From assembly GCA_026027325.1 (NCBI GenBank), contig JAMSLZ010000005.1:930001-994000 (forward strand): 64,000 nt of DNA, in the 5' to 3' direction. This document shows positions 36,224 to 49,047 of this stretch, piece after piece. The translations under genes and the position numbers were made by a program. Each line of letters starts with the position of its first letter. Positions within the stretch are counted from its first letter, which is position 1. Source of the stretch: Actinomucor elegans (lineage: Eukaryota; Mucoromycota; Mucoromycetes; Mucorales; Mucoraceae). Below the pieces are notes generated by a model, which was not told where the DNA came from, made no database searches, and saw only the letters and a list, made by a program, of their open reading frames with translations.

Positions 36224-37410
36224 CTTCCAGATACGCACCAAGCCATCATCACCCACCGTGGATAACCAATCACCGTGAGTATCATTAGGATACCAAGCAA
36301 CACCATTGATATCATATACACCATGAGCATCTTTTGTAGTAGCTATGTTCTTGTAAATAGGTGCATCTTCATCTTGAGAAGCCTCAGTATCCTTTCATAT
36401 AATAAATTTAGACAGTGCATTATAGAACCGTGTAGGAAATACCTTTTCAAAAATACGAATGCTGTTATCACCACTAACGCTTGCAATATAATTATTTACT
36501 TTTGACCAAGAAACAGAATAAATACATCTATCATGGAAACCGGATAATGTACAGATGGACTTCCATGTTGCTTCTCCATTGTGTGTAGGAACACCTTGAG
36601 GATTATTGGGTTTATACATCTTCCAGATACGTAGCGTCTGATCATCCGAAGCCGAAACTAGATGTGTATTTAATACCTAGAGTAACCATTACGCGTCTCA
36701 TTACGTACCAATCTGCTCGCCTTCAGCATCAAAATCCAAAGACCAAACAGTGGATGTATGTCCTTCCAAAGTATCAGCACAATACCAATCATCCTCATCC
36801 TCTTTCCAGATCTTGATTGTATCATCATAGCTTGCTGAAGCCAAAATCTCTAGTTTGGGATGCCATGCTACCATCTTTACATCTTGTGAATGTTCCTGCA
36901 AGACGCTCAAACACTCAAAGTCATTGTCCGACTCTACTTCCCAAATCCAAACGCTTTTATCTCGACTGCAAGTAGCCAAAAGGGCGCCTGTGGAAGACCA
37001 CGATACAGATTTGATTTCGTTCTCGTGCCCTTCCAAAGTAGCTACACATTCCCAGTCGTTATCTCGAGGATCGTTTTCCCAAATACCTGTTGTTGCGTCA
37101 AAACTGGCGGTGGCCAACTCGTTACCGGTAGGTGACCAAGCGACGCTGCGAATAGTGCGTTTATGGGCACCTTCTAATGTCTCTACACAGTGCCATTCTG
37201 AGAAATTGTCGTGTGATGCGGGTTTCCATAAGCGTACTGTTTTGTCGCCGGAACATGTGGCGAGTAATGTCTTTGTGGGATGCCATGAAGCTTGCCAAAC
37301 GCGATCCTGATGACCTATTGAATAACAGAGTATTGAGTATTATTGTTTCAAGGGAGGGAATGGACAAGCAATGGACCTGCAAGAGTAGCAACTAACTCGA
37401 GATGTGGCAT
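36212..37410 (-). CDS. CIA1: Cytosolic Fe-S assembly WD40 protein Cia1/CIAO1
   Basis: Four exons (37377-37410, 36709-37314, 36443-36657, 36212-36391) give 344 residues, close to the family's 330-345. It is a seven-bladed WD40 propeller with blades ending in [42 protein letters not shown] and DGLVRIW. Typical Cia1 stretches are [26 protein letters not shown] and [15 protein letters not shown]. Cia1 works in the cytosolic iron-sulfur protein assembly targeting complex, passing Fe-S clusters to nuclear and cytosolic apoproteins such as DNA polymerases and helicases. The acceptor at 36658 (ATCTAG|TTTCGG) was chosen to rebuild [12 protein letters not shown]. The last 12 coding bases overlap the end of the opposite-strand gene. 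Confidence 0.93.
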
Positions 37411-37802
37411 TTTTTATTTTTTATTTTTTTTCTTAGGGAAAAGAGAAAGAGGGAAAAGATGAGTAATCTATCTAATAATAAGCCACACAATGCATTATCA
37501 GTGATTAGAAAAAGCCCGCCAAAATGAATATAAATAAGCTCCTTATGTGTTTAAGAAAGGGAGAAACATCATTTGACTTAATGTCAATATAGGAGAAAAT
37601 ACTAGGCTTTGATTGTTCTATGACAGCGTCTACATCACGACTATTTCTCACACAACCTCCTTGCGTTTCTGTTTACTATAACATTCCCTCCTTTTTGTTT
37701 AAGGGGATCAATCAAAATAAAAAATAAAAAATAAAAAAACTATTTGTTTATCTCTTTCTTCTTTTTCTTCTTCTTCTTATTTACAATAGAGTTTCACTTA
37801 TT
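37411..37802. promoter_or_regulatory. Divergent promoter region, CIA1 and FAR1-type gene
   Basis: 392 bp separate the two ATGs. It contains AAAAAT-type runs and pyrimidine tracts (CTTCTTTTTCTTCTTCTTC) just upstream of the plus-strand start, a common fungal core-promoter texture. No clear TATA box. Confidence 0.4.
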
Positions 37803-39467
37803 ATGGATCCATTGTATCAAAAACTATTAAATCAAAAGTTCGCTTCCAGTGCAGATGCTATTGAATTCTGTCGTGAAGCCTGCCTGGAATATGGATTCAA
37901 TATTAAACAAGAAACAAATCCGAACAAAGTAAGATCTCTACACCATCAGATAAACACTCACTAAAATTGAATTCATTAGAATATCTACATCTATTGTCAT
38001 CCAGAATCAGATACCAAAAGAAAGCGATCTATCAAAGTCAGTGAGTGTAATTGGAGAGTAGTTTTGGCTGAAAATGAATTCTCTGAATGGGTATTTAGAA
38101 AATCACTGAACCCCAATGCATCAGAACACAATCATCAGCTCCAAGATGCGCTATGGCCTGAAGTACATGACCGTATTGTTCAACTAGTCCGTCAAAACAC
38201 CAAAGACGATGACATCCGCGATACAATCAAGTCGCAATTTCCAGATATCGTTTGGGATGAACCTCGTTTTCTGAATGATTTAAAAGCTGAACGCAAAAGA
38301 TTAAGACAAAAGGGTGTGACAGAACGGGTGCAACGTCTCATTATGGCCTCAACCCGTCTCTGCTCCGTTGTAGCCGCAAATGAAGACTGGGCTGCTTGTG
38401 TTGAAGGTGATTTGGTTAAAATGCTGGAAAGCTATCGACAATTAATGCGTATTCCCAACCACACCTTGGAAGCCATGGTGGATCTGGAATTGGATATGAT
38501 TCATTCTGAAATTGACAAATCGCGTCGACAATCAACAGAAGATATGGTTACAGTGAAAAAGAGAAAAGCTGCTATTAGTGAAGATCAATCCGTTCAAATC
38601 ATGACAGTACCCAATTACACCTTGTTCATCCGCTCTCAACCTCTAAGGTCCTTGTCTGAGCCTTCATCGCAAAATAGACGCGCTTTTACTGACCTTGTCG
38701 CTGCTTCCACCTCGGCATCTTCTATGCAGCGACAACAGCAACAGCAACAACAACGACAACAACAGCAGCATTTGAATACGCCTTTTGGAGTGAGTACAGT
38801 ATTCAACCTGACTTCACCTGTATCCTCGCCTTCTTCAACTTCATCAATCCAGCAACGTATAGATTATGGAAATGCTACATACAGCCGTGCAAGCGCAAAT
38901 AGTAATGACATGCTTCAGTCGCCACCAATCCCTGACCCAGGTATGATGATCCCGCCCAATTATGGTTCAACTAGTACCAATCATCACCAGCACCATCATC
39001 ATCACCCCACCAATGCCAATTATAGCACAAATGTGTACCCTATTCAAACGTCTTACTCAGCCTACTCTTCTTCAGCTGCAGGCGACATGAGCTTTTCATT
39101 TGATGCAAACACAATGACTACTACACCCGCCTACCATCCGTCGCGCGGGCCATCTTCTCCTGCTCCCATCATGGTGCATCGCCAACAGTCTGTGACAGCC
39201 GAAAGAATGGCAGGCTATCCTACTTCTTTGGGCTATTATAGTACCACTTCAACTATAGGAGGGCGCGAGACTTCCAATAATACATCGATACAGCAACGTA
39301 TCATGATGCAACAAGAGTATGAGCAGCAAAGACAATTGCAGCAGCTGGATAGTAGTGGCAATGTACATCTACCCATCATTCGATCCAATAATACTACAGG
39401 TGGTGTTATACCAAATACCAATCAACTCGTGCAGCATCAACAAGGTCATCAGCCAAGTTGGTCCTAA
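37803..39467 (+). CDS. FAR1-type zinc-finger transcription regulator
   Basis: Two exons (37803-37928, 37980-39467) give 537 residues. The N-terminal 95 residues fit a FAR1 DNA-binding domain of the WRKY-GCM1 superfamily: FASSADAIEFCREACLEYGF, then a C2H2-type zinc set with Cys48, Cys65, His92 and His94 (EHNH). FAR1 domains derive from Mutator-like transposases and often act as transcription factors. No DDE transposase core is visible, so this looks domesticated (inference). A helical middle (residues about 95-215) follows, then a long disordered part with Gln runs near residue 245, His repeats near 310 (NHHQHHHHH), and Ser/Pro/Gln-rich tracts, typical of activation regions. Targets are unknown. 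Confidence 0.75.
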
Positions 39468-40099
39468 ACGCGACAATCAACGCGTATATTGGTTTCAGAA
39501 CTTGGATAGGAGTTCTATATGCTCCTATTCTTCTCCGTTTGTTAAGCTTACTTTTTTTTTCTTTTTTTCTTACAAACTTTACTAGTACTTTTTTAATTAT
39601 TATTACATATTTTATTATTATATACATATATTTACTCTCTCTCTCTTTCTTTTATTACATATATATTACATAGTCTCTACCTTTATTTCATACACACATA
39701 CGTTTATATGTATCGTCTTTCTTACAAGCATTATTTTACAAATTGTATGATATAATATTGAATAATGTGATGATTCATATTCTTTTGTATAGTATTTAGT
39801 ATGTAATGAACAAAATAAAGTAGTCCTAACCTATTTGATCTTTCCTGGGATTCACTGAGACACTAATAGGTAGATCTTGAGTTAATTAAGAAAAGATATT
39901 ACACAAGTCTCATGCATTAATATGTATAAGGTTAAGTATATTGTCATTATTATATATGCACTGCTATGCATCTGTTCGTCTCTGAGCTTATTTATATAGA
40001 GCTCCTTTCTCACACACGGATTTACTCTGAGCCATTAATATAGGAATGTGCAGATTATACAGCTAATAATTCTAGTGTATTCAACTTTTTTTTTTTTTG

Positions 40100-40211
40100 T
40101 TGAAGCCAGTCATTCTGAGAATGGAATACTAATCCGATGCGACTTTAGGCTGAGATCAGTAAAAAAGATATGCTAATTTATACCTATTATCTATATAAAT
40201 GCATGTAATTA
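40100..40211 (-). repeat. Dispersed repeat core, copy 6 (pair)
   Basis: On the minus strand: GCATCGGATTAGTATTCCAT, CTCAGAATGACTGGCTTCA. The extension AATTACATGCATTTATAT lies at its left end in family orientation. The partner is 170 bp away. Confidence 0.6.
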
Positions 40212-40259
40212 TCAGTATAAATGACAAACAAAATAGATTCCTTTTACCAGAGTTCAATG

Positions 40260-40380
40260 ACGGAATTGAATGTAGCGATTCATTTCAAGCAAGGATTACT
40301 AATCGGATGCAACATTAGACTAGATCATTTGAATTTACAGGTCATTGGATCTGTATTTTATACGAATCGCATGTAATTAG
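40260..40380 (-). repeat. Dispersed repeat core, copy 7 (pair)
   Basis: On the minus strand: GTCTAATGTTGCATCCGATT, AGTAATCC, CTTGAAATGAATCGCTACAT, with the same left extension AATTACATGCGATTC. Confidence 0.6.
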
Positions 40381-41644
40381 TATATTTATTGGAATTTAAC
40401 TCGAAAAAAAAAAGCTTCTAGTAGTAGATATAAGGTACATATTGACCATGTACCAATTTTCGGATACGACATTAAATTAACAGTGACCGCGAAAGGTGAA
40501 AGACATTGGAAACGGTCCGATTTCCGAAAAAAAAAATCGTAAGGGTGTCATCTTGAGACTTAATTGTTCAAATCATCTATATTTGTTTTGTGGAACTCGA
40601 AGGAAGCATAGTCAACTCTGAACAAGAGTTTAGTATAGCAAAGACCATAGAACCATGTTTTCGCCAGATTTACTTGTATATAAAATAAACAGGTTCCGGT
40701 TGCATTTCCAAGCAATTCAACTTTTAACAAAAAGGATAGCTCTACGAATCGACAAAATATGAATTAACTTTGACCTCAATAAAAGTCCCTTTTTATTATA
40801 TAAAATACTTGTTTAAGTATTTTTTTTTTACGTATCGATTATTGTTTGTCTAGATGATATAAAAAAATGTATTTTAGTAGAAGCATGTTTCAACTATAAC
40901 TTCAATAGAAACTAATGCATAAACATCAGATAAGGCTTTACATAGGTTATTAGACAGTAAAGCCAGTACTTATGTGTGCTTTTTAACAGTTATATGGCAT
41001 TTTCTACCATCGATAGTGGCTTGCCAACCATTTTTTTTTATCCTACTCCTCTTGAAGCGAGTGTCAACATTAAACAAACGAAAAAGTACTCTTCACCAGC
41101 ATAAATACGAATACTCAAATCTCCCTGTCGATCTTCATTTAATATTCCCTCCGAACAGTATTCTATGCCCAGAATGATTATCTAATAAATCTTGCAACCA
41201 TTGTTTATTTGTAGTGCAATACAGACTTAAAAGTATGGAATGTATACTTAGAAAACAGGGAAAAAAAAGCAGTATGAGTAGATACGCCCTGAACGCCTTT
41301 TAAAATGATATGTCATGAGATAATGATCAATATTACTGAACACATGGATAAATCTATAGATAGATAAAGGCTTTTCTTACTACAGATAATAGAAAGCGCA
41401 TGTTTATGCTGTTTAAGGAATGCTCCTGATTTGTCCAGCAACGGGGAGGATAACCAGAGATGGTCTGTGCGTCAGAAAAATTCAGGATAAAGATATGCAG
41501 ATCGCCTGTTACGCATTGAATCTCAATAAAACTAAAATAGGTGAGCAGTAAAACAAAAGCTATAATAAATAAAACAGTGGGTTTGGAATGTGGAACGTTT
41601 GCTAGCTGTGACATTTGCACAGTGAACTATCGAGATCCATTGGT

Positions 41645-41800
41645 TATTTGATCTAGTTTATTTGGGAGCTATGCTATTTTAGAGCCAATTACAATCCGCT
41701 CATAATATCCCAGGCAAATAGTAGTCTTAATAGATGCAGCAGTTCATTCTGAATATGCAATGGTCATCAGATACAAACATGGAACTCAAATCAACCGAGG
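41645..41800 (-). repeat. Dispersed repeat core, copy 8, with flanking 19-mer
   Basis: Best-preserved right half on the minus strand: ATTCAGAATGAACTGCTGCA followed by TCTATTAAGAC (core 41724-41800). A 19-nt block,TATTTGATCTAGTTTATTT at 41645-41663, is identical at 58709-58727. Confidence 0.6.
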
Positions 41801-43022
41801 AATGTACAGACGTTAAAAATGGTTGATCTCACAGAAAAAAAATCACAAAGGCAGCATTTCTTTAGGCTTAAGCTTTCAAAAATATCTTTTTTTTTATAGA
41901 GCATAAATGTATCGTCTTGGAGACATGATGAGTTATTTATATATTTGATCGAATTTAGTATTACTATTATTATTCTGGATTTTATTGCATATAGAAGTAA
42001 TTAGATTGAGCTGCATTTCCATGAAATCCAAAAAACCATATTTTATTAATAACACCTTTTTTCAATTAAAAGACATATTTAGTAATTTTTTGTGTTATCG
42101 AAGGATTACTCGGTTTTCCATAGACTTTGATAATGCAGGTTGCGTTCATCGACTTTTTTTTTTGTTGCAGAAAAGGCCCTCAAAATCGTATAGCAATTTT
42201 TGGTTCCTGATTCTGAATTGGCTTATATTATTTATTTAGGAAACATTCAATCTCAGATAGACAGTAACAATCAAAGAAAATTTTAAATGTTGATAGGTTA
42301 CTTTTGACAGTACCAAAGGCATAGTTTATACTTTAGCTTTGCTATGCACCATTTGAAATATAGTTTCTTTTTATTTTTGCTTGTATGATATTTTCTGTCG
42401 ATGATAACGATAGGCCAATCTGACTTTGGTCCTATAAGCCCTCCTGAAGCGAATATAAGGACCTAACAGACAATAAAAAAAAAGTGCTTGTCAACCTACA
42501 ACAGCGAGCCTTGATTTATTTTCATCTTTCAAACAATTCCGCTATATCGATCATTTTTGCTCATTATGATGCAGTTACTGCTACTGCTGCTGAAATAGGC
42601 AGCTTCGATATCATTGGCAGGCTGACAAAGAATGTATAGTCCGCTACCACTATTGGTATAATCATAACACCTTGGAAATTACAAAACCGTATCTATATTC
42701 GTAGGAAACTTTGATTTTTGAAAAATAGATAGGTTGAAATGCGTATATTTTAATGAACAAACTCTTATCATAGTGAAAACTCGTAAAAATAGTATTTACA
42801 ACTCCAACAACAGAATGTTTATGTCCTCTAGGACGAGCTTCTTTCTATTTTCTTACAAACTGTGTTATTCGAGAGAGTATGCAATTGCAATTTGTATTAA
42901 ATACAGATGAAACTAATGATTATCCATCATTTGACCCATTAACATTTGAATTTTTCAGTGCAAACTTTGACCGCTAAGCCCCAAAAATTATGACAGGTTC
43001 AAGAAAGTTGACATGGTGCAAA

Positions 43023-43100
43023 TGATCTCGGTTGATCTCGGTGAAATGTTGCATCTGATTAGCAGCTCATACGCTGAATGAATAGCTGCAATTGATTAAA
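43023..43100 (+). repeat. Dispersed repeat core, copy 9
   Basis: Contains GATCTCGGTTGATCTCGGTG, AATGTTGCATCTGATTAGCA and GCTGAATGAATAGCTGCAAT in family order. Confidence 0.6.
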
Positions 43101-43833
43101 CCTTCTTTTAGCTTTAACACAAGGACTTTCTTATTTACATTTGCTCACTGTACCTTTTGTTGATTGATTGATCACTCATTCATCTTCTCCTCGTTGAGTA
43201 CTAATAAGGCGGGGAGCCGGCCACCATCCGCTCTAGATAGGCTATGTTTCTAATAAAAACGTTACGCTCTAGCCTTTCTGAGTAAATCACAATAGTCTTT
43301 TCTAGCGTATTTCTGGGTGTATGTATTTATAGCAATGTAGGACAAGTTTGTTCAGTAAAGCTGTACGTAATGGAACGTTCCTAAAGAATTCATGTCAGTT
43401 GAGCGGAATTCGTCAACTATTTGGTGATATCAACGGTTCTACATATTACCGACAAGATTAGTCTTGAACAAAAGCCAACCAAGGTATAGTTACACCGATT
43501 ACCAAATAGATTCGATAAAGTGAACCGTGCTCTTTTTTCATTGCATCGTACACAAAAACTATCTTTATAGAATCATAATCCCTCTATAGTCCGCTTTAGA
43601 TTCTTTTCGCCACTATATACTCAAGGGATTGTAAGTTAAAAACTGTTAGCTATAGATATGATTTGACAGATATAATCCGATTCGTCAGCACTTCTTTTTT
43701 AAACAAAGCGAAACCTAACCGTTCTTGGCTAAACTACGCAAGTCCCTTAAAGGCTATTTTTGAAACATCAAATTCTAGTGCAACGTTTTTTAACAAAAGT
43801 GACACAAAATGTACTGCCCTTCTGTTCAAATTG

Positions 43834-43840
43834 TATAAAA
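43834..43840 (+). promoter_or_regulatory. TATA-like element of glycosyltransferase gene
   Basis: TATAAAA lies 59-65 nt upstream of the ATG at 43899. Confidence 0.4.
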
Positions 43841-43898
43841 AAAGTTAGAAAGCAATTTTTTTTATTTTATATCTTTGATTCTCTATTTATTTCTTATC

Positions 43899-45372
43899 AT
43901 GAAATTGGACTTTTTGCCTAAATCTTTCGGACGCACTGTCAAATATCTAGTGTTTACATATGCACTAGTTACGGTCATATATACCGGCACACGATTCTAT
44001 AATATCACGAGCTCATCTCACACAAGAACCCGTAGAAGTAGTATTGTAGGGTATCAAAAAGACTCTTTCTTTGTCGCTCCATTGAGCCAACAAACCATCG
44101 AACAAGACGAACAGGACGAATTCAAACGTGCCATCTATTTTGAGCAAGCATTATCAAAAAGTAAGAATTCATTAACACTATCAGAATTATACTAAAAGCG
44201 CTTGATAGTGCCAATGACGTCTGCTCTCCAATCTAAATCGTTCTCGGGTTCGATGGGCCCTTCAAACATCATGCCATTCTATTCTAAAGCAACTCACTAT
44301 TTCGACTTGGATGATATAAGTATCTCTACCATAGTCACAAGTGACCGATTTCCTATCCTAAGTCGATTAGCATCAAGATACAAAGGTAGGATATGACATA
44401 CAATAACTTAAAAAAAATCCATAAAAAGAGTGTGTCCCAACTCATCTCTCAAAAAAGGCCCAATTTCAGCAGCAATTCATATCAATGATGACCAAAATAA
44501 ACTCATCATTCTTGAAGAACTGGAACAAACCATCCTAAAGAACCCAGATGTAGAACGCTACGTTGATATTCACTTGATTGTAGACAAGTTCGACCGTCAA
44601 TTTAACATGTGGAGAAATATAGCCAAACTCTACGCACGAACAAATTATATCATGATGTTAGATATTGACTTTTACCTTTGTACGGATTTCCGAAAAAACA
44701 TCAAGAATAACCCAAGCCTTATGGAGAAACTAAGAGAAGGCCATACGGCGTTTGTAGTACCTGCCTTTGAGTATGTGGATCAAGCGGATGGTTTCCATTA
44801 TACCAATTTCCCAAATACCAAAGACGCTTTAGTGAAAGAAGTCGAACAAGAAAAACTAGACATGTTTCACCGATCTTGGGCTAGGGGCCATTCTGCAACG
44901 GACTATGTAAAGTTTTACACAGCTAATGAACCTTACAAGGTCGAAGACTACAATTTTTCTTATGAGCCTTATGTGATTTTCAAGAAACAAGACTCTCCAT
45001 GGTGTGATGAACGTTTTATTGGTTATGGTGCCAATAAGGCTGCCTGTTTATACGAGATTTATCTATCAGGCATTGATTACTATGTACTTCCAAACGATTT
45101 TCTTATTCATCAGTCGCATGACTACCCTGAATCGACACGCAAAAGAGAGGTATGTATACTTGGAATATGAATGAATAAAAAGTAGACTAATTTGTTTATA
45201 GCGACAATTCAACAGAAAACTATACACCAACTTTCGAGAAGAATTATGCCTTCGTTATTCACGACAGTTTGTAGCAAATGGTGAATGGGATACTGCTATT
45301 TCAACCAACTTGCGTAACGAATGTAGCAAGATTCATAGCTTTGCAAATATGATCAAAAACATTGACGAATAG
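43899..45372 (+). CDS. Type II membrane glycosyltransferase, LARGE/GT49-like
   Basis: Four exons (43899-44160, 44209-44385, 44458-45149, 45202-45372) give 433 residues. A short basic cytosolic end is followed by one signal-anchor helix at about residues 16-36 (VKYLVFTYALVTVIYTGTRFY) and then a lumenal catalytic domain. The DXD metal site is DID at 215-217 in YIMMLDIDFYLCTDF. Other LARGE/B4GAT1 (dystroglycan-type GT49) features are ISTIVTSDRFPIL near residue 118, SAAIHINDD, HLIVDK, FVVPAFEY, DERFIGYGANK and NDFLIHQSHDYPE. It is probably a Golgi glycosyltransferase acting on glycoprotein or wall glycans. Donor and acceptor sugars cannot be read. The first splice acceptor at 44208 was chosen because the nearer AG gives a stop. 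Confidence 0.88.
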
Positions 45373-45955
45373 ATTTCTTGTCGTCCTGTATATTTTTATT
45401 ATTCCTTCATTGTATATCCATCACTCAAAGACTGTTATATATAACACATCTACGCTAATATAAACCTACTATTTTTACCGTTTTCACGGCTACCGGAGAA
45501 TAATATAGAAAGGGTTCGTTGTATATACAAATTGATATCATTCCTGCATCTAATAAATGTCTATGGGACCATCAAACCTAATGCGGCATATAATGTATGC
45601 AAAGGCAAATGCATCCTACTGCGTTGTTGGAGTTTCACAGTAAGATGTTAAATAGGCCTTTGCTAAGTTTACATGAACACCATTGAAACATATACTCTTT
45701 GTTATTAGTGATCCAAGTTAGAGCAAACCAACTGTTACAGCTGGAAATTTAACCTTTAAGTCGATCTAAAATAGAGTCATCAAGTGATATCATCCCTTTC
45801 AAAGCCCTCTCGCCGTGAAAACCACAGATCCATTTGAAATCTGAAAGTGATTATCATCGTTTGTCTTGTTTTTAGAGAACGTGATGCATATATATATACA
45901 TAATTATCAGTTTAGTGCTAATCCTGATTGCCGGTAGTAATCTATTGAATATATA
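45373..45955. other. Intergenic between glycosyltransferase and lipase
   Basis: About 0.6 kb with no coding texture. Possible weak repeat fragment near 45545-45570 (CCTGCATCTAATAAATG). Confidence 0.45.
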
Positions 45956-48900
45956 ATGGTGTTTTATCTCTTCTTTTCTTTTTTCTTTTCATCTCTTGCA
46001 ATATTTCGAATGTTTGATATGTTCAGAATACTATTAGCAGATACAACAGATATGTCAAGCAATTTTGCAGACATGATCACCCAAATACTAAACTTTATGT
46101 GGACCAGAGTCAGTGCAACCATATCTTTCATGTACCTTATGTACTGATAAGAAAAAAAAACTTTTTCTAGGTTTTGTTTGTTCTGTTTCCAACGCAGAAG
46201 CAAACAGTCGATCAAGACAAAACAAAGATCGAATTCTATGAGCAAAAAATGAACCAAGCAAAAGATTATCAAGCATGGAGTGAAGCAGCTTCTGCATTAG
46301 ATCTGATTGAAGGTATGTATCTGCAACTCATCAACAATACCTATCATCTCATTGCATCGTCAGGCTCCAAACATTGGATCGAGACCCATGAATCAAACGA
46401 ATACGACTATGAACTACTGCAATCTCGCATTGATGAAATCAAAGCCATTAGAAATTCAGGGCAAGGCCGTAAAGCCATGACTTTTGCCTTGAGGTTAAGT
46501 TCATCCAGAAATTTGGGTGATATGGGCAACGCAGCGGTAAATAAAACTTCTAAAAAGTTCTTTAACGCGTAGCTTCTAATATTTTTTTTTTGATACTAGT
46601 TGTACACGCACACACGGATCGGCACAAAGAAATTAATCTCGGATTATATAGATCATGTCATTGATCAAATAGACTGGTTAGGAGACACAGCAGATTCCGG
46701 CACTGATATGAGTCTAAAAGAAAGACATGATTACTTTATGAGCCTTCGACAAAGTTATGGACGAACCGCATTGTTATTAAGTGGTGGCGGCACCTTGGGT
46801 AATTACAAAAAATAAGAGCTTTCATCGAGCCGTTACTCACACTCTAGTAGGCTTCTTCCATCTCGGTGTTCTAAGAACATTGGTTAATGCTCGGCTTTTG
46901 CCTCGGGTCATATCTGGCGCGTCCACTGGAAGTGTCATGGCGTCCCTGATTTGTACCTTGAATGAACAGGACAGAATAGAGCTTTTGAATTCTCCTCCTA
47001 GTTGGATACCACGGGTAAGAAGGCGCATAACTATCATTTTGGCCTACAGTGTTACTAAACTGTTTGATGCTTAAGGCCGTATTTGAATCAGCTGATGCTC
47101 CCGAAACCCGTTTACTGCGTTTAAATCGATATTTGACAAAAGGCAGCTTTTATGACCCTAGTATTTTGAAAGGTATATTGAAAGCTCAATTGGGAGACAT
47201 TACCTTTCAAGAAGCCTACAATCGATCCCGGCTCATTTTAAATATTACCGTCAGCTCATCAAGTCTTTATGAAATGCCTCGGTTATTCAACTATATCACC
47301 TCTCCTGATGTGGTTAGTGTATTTGTATCCATTAAAACTATGCATTGATATCTAACATGTTTTCATGTACCTAGGTTATTTGGTCAGCAGTGTAAGTAAC
47401 AGTAGCATTGTTTTAACGCTAGCCATTAAACACTTTAGGCTTATTGCTTCATGATCAAATATAGTATAGCTTCTTGTGCTGTGCCTGTAATATATCCGGA
47501 AGATAATATTTACATGAAAGATAAGAATGGCAACCTAATGCCATGGACTTCAACAGGTACAACATCTCTCCTATCTATATTCATGGACTGAGCCAAATTC
47601 TAACCAGTACTTTTTGTATATATAGATGACAAGTACCGTGATGGATCTATAGACAAGTATGATTATACAGCAGAAGGCACATTCCAAATCTAACTTGCTT
47701 ATGTAATGTAGTGATTTGCCATTACAAAGAATATCCGAGTTATTTAGTGTGAATCATTTTATAGTTGTACAATGTAAGTAGTAGTATTCACTATTGAACA
47801 GTTCATCATATTTATCGTACATTACGTTTAGTAAATCCTCATGTTGCTCCATTTCTTCACAAAAGTAACAAGAAACCAACTTTACTACGGACATGTACCA
47901 ATTTTGTATTGCGTTTATTAAAAGAGGAAGTACAGCATCGTTGCTCCCAGGTAAATAAGAATAAAATAGTCAACAACCAAAACCCTCATATAAAAAAAAA
48001 ACAGCTAAGACATGTAGGCGTTTCTTCGCCATTTATATTGAGATTGGAGAATGTTCTCGCTCAAAGATACCTAGGAGACATCACCATTGCACCCGAATTG
48101 TCTTGGACCGATGTGAGTAACATTTTAACAAATCTTGATCTCGAAGCTACCACCAATTTTATTGAGCGTGGTGAAAGAGCAACTTGGAATAGTAAGTCAT
48201 CTCTGCATAGACACAAAAGCAGTACTTAAGCATTCGCATTATAGAACTATCAAAGATCCACAACAGTTTAAAAATTGAACTAGCCATTGATGCAGCTATT
48301 TACAAATTACGTAAAGTGCTCTTGGGTGAATCGCCTCAACTACCAAACGAGATGATGGCCTCTGATTGTCCACCTCTCTTTATGGCTACCAGTCCGTTGT
48401 TGTTAACACCAAGTTGTTCATCATCCAATCTCTCCAAAACCAGTCAAAGTCAATCTCCCTCTCTAGACGGAGAAGATGAAAGTATAGACGATGATGAGGA
48501 AGACTCACTAGGGCCCTACCATTTCGATGAAGACAACATGGCGACTCTACCCACACCGCTTTGGCAAACTGAATATTTTACAAACAACAGCATACTTTTA
48601 ATGAATTCTCAACAAGATACAATGAAGAGATCTATGACTTTGCCAAGTAAAACTTCGCTACTTCCACATGATATCTCTCGTCAAGGCAGTAATGTCAGTA
48701 TTCGCGATATATCTCCTTCTACCTCCATGGCCAGGTTTGAAAGGCGAAAGCAAATTACAAGCGCTCAGTTCTTTATTGCTCCCGAGTTTGATTGGGCACC
48801 GAAAACGCATACTACTAATAATAATCATAGAAAAAGCTCTATAAAAGAGAAGATTGGTGTGAAGGAAACCATGGCCACCAGCAATCACCAAGATGTTGCT

Positions 48901-49047
48901 TCAATATCAAGGAGTGAAGATACCGGTAGTGGTAGCAAACTCAAAGCGAAGGCTCTTGGCGTAAAAAAACCGACACCAAAAGAAGTAAGCGCTAATCGAC
49001 GAAAGAATCTATCCGTATTTATCCCTAACCGTCAGAAGAAACAATAA
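45956..49047 (+). CDS. Patatin-type triacylglycerol lipase, TGL3/4/5 family
   Basis: Thirteen exons (45956-46108, 46171-46312, 46364-46536, 46600-46798, 46851-47014, 47076-47312, 47375-47391, 47465-47556, 47626-47656, 47712-47773, 47832-47950, 48005-48191, 48245-49047) give 792 residues. The patatin catalytic pieces are present: glycine-rich LLSGGGTLGFFHLGV (oxyanion), nucleophile Ser247 in GASTGS, and Asp398 in YRDGSIDNDLP, the Ser-Asp dyad. An upstream region (WSEAASALDLIEG, then RIGTKKLISDYID) matches the DUF3336-type domain of fungal lipid-droplet TAG lipases. IWSAVIASCAVPVIYPEDN and HFIVVQLNPHVAPF are family blocks and fix several splices. It probably hydrolyses storage triacylglycerol at lipid droplets. 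The C-terminal 250 residues are acidic, Ser-rich and disordered. The start and exon 1/2 junction (GTCAGT donor) are the weakest parts. Confidence 0.88.

Larger units (their letters stand above)
39468..43898. other. Longest gene-poor AT-rich gap, repeat-bearing
   Basis: About 4.4 kb without a supportable gene. Open frames at 40974-41177, 41354-41620, 41985-42239 and 43663-43848 are short, AT-driven and unrecognised. Four repeat copies are listed separately, and a weaker fifth lies at about 40444-40490 (-). Confidence 0.5.
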
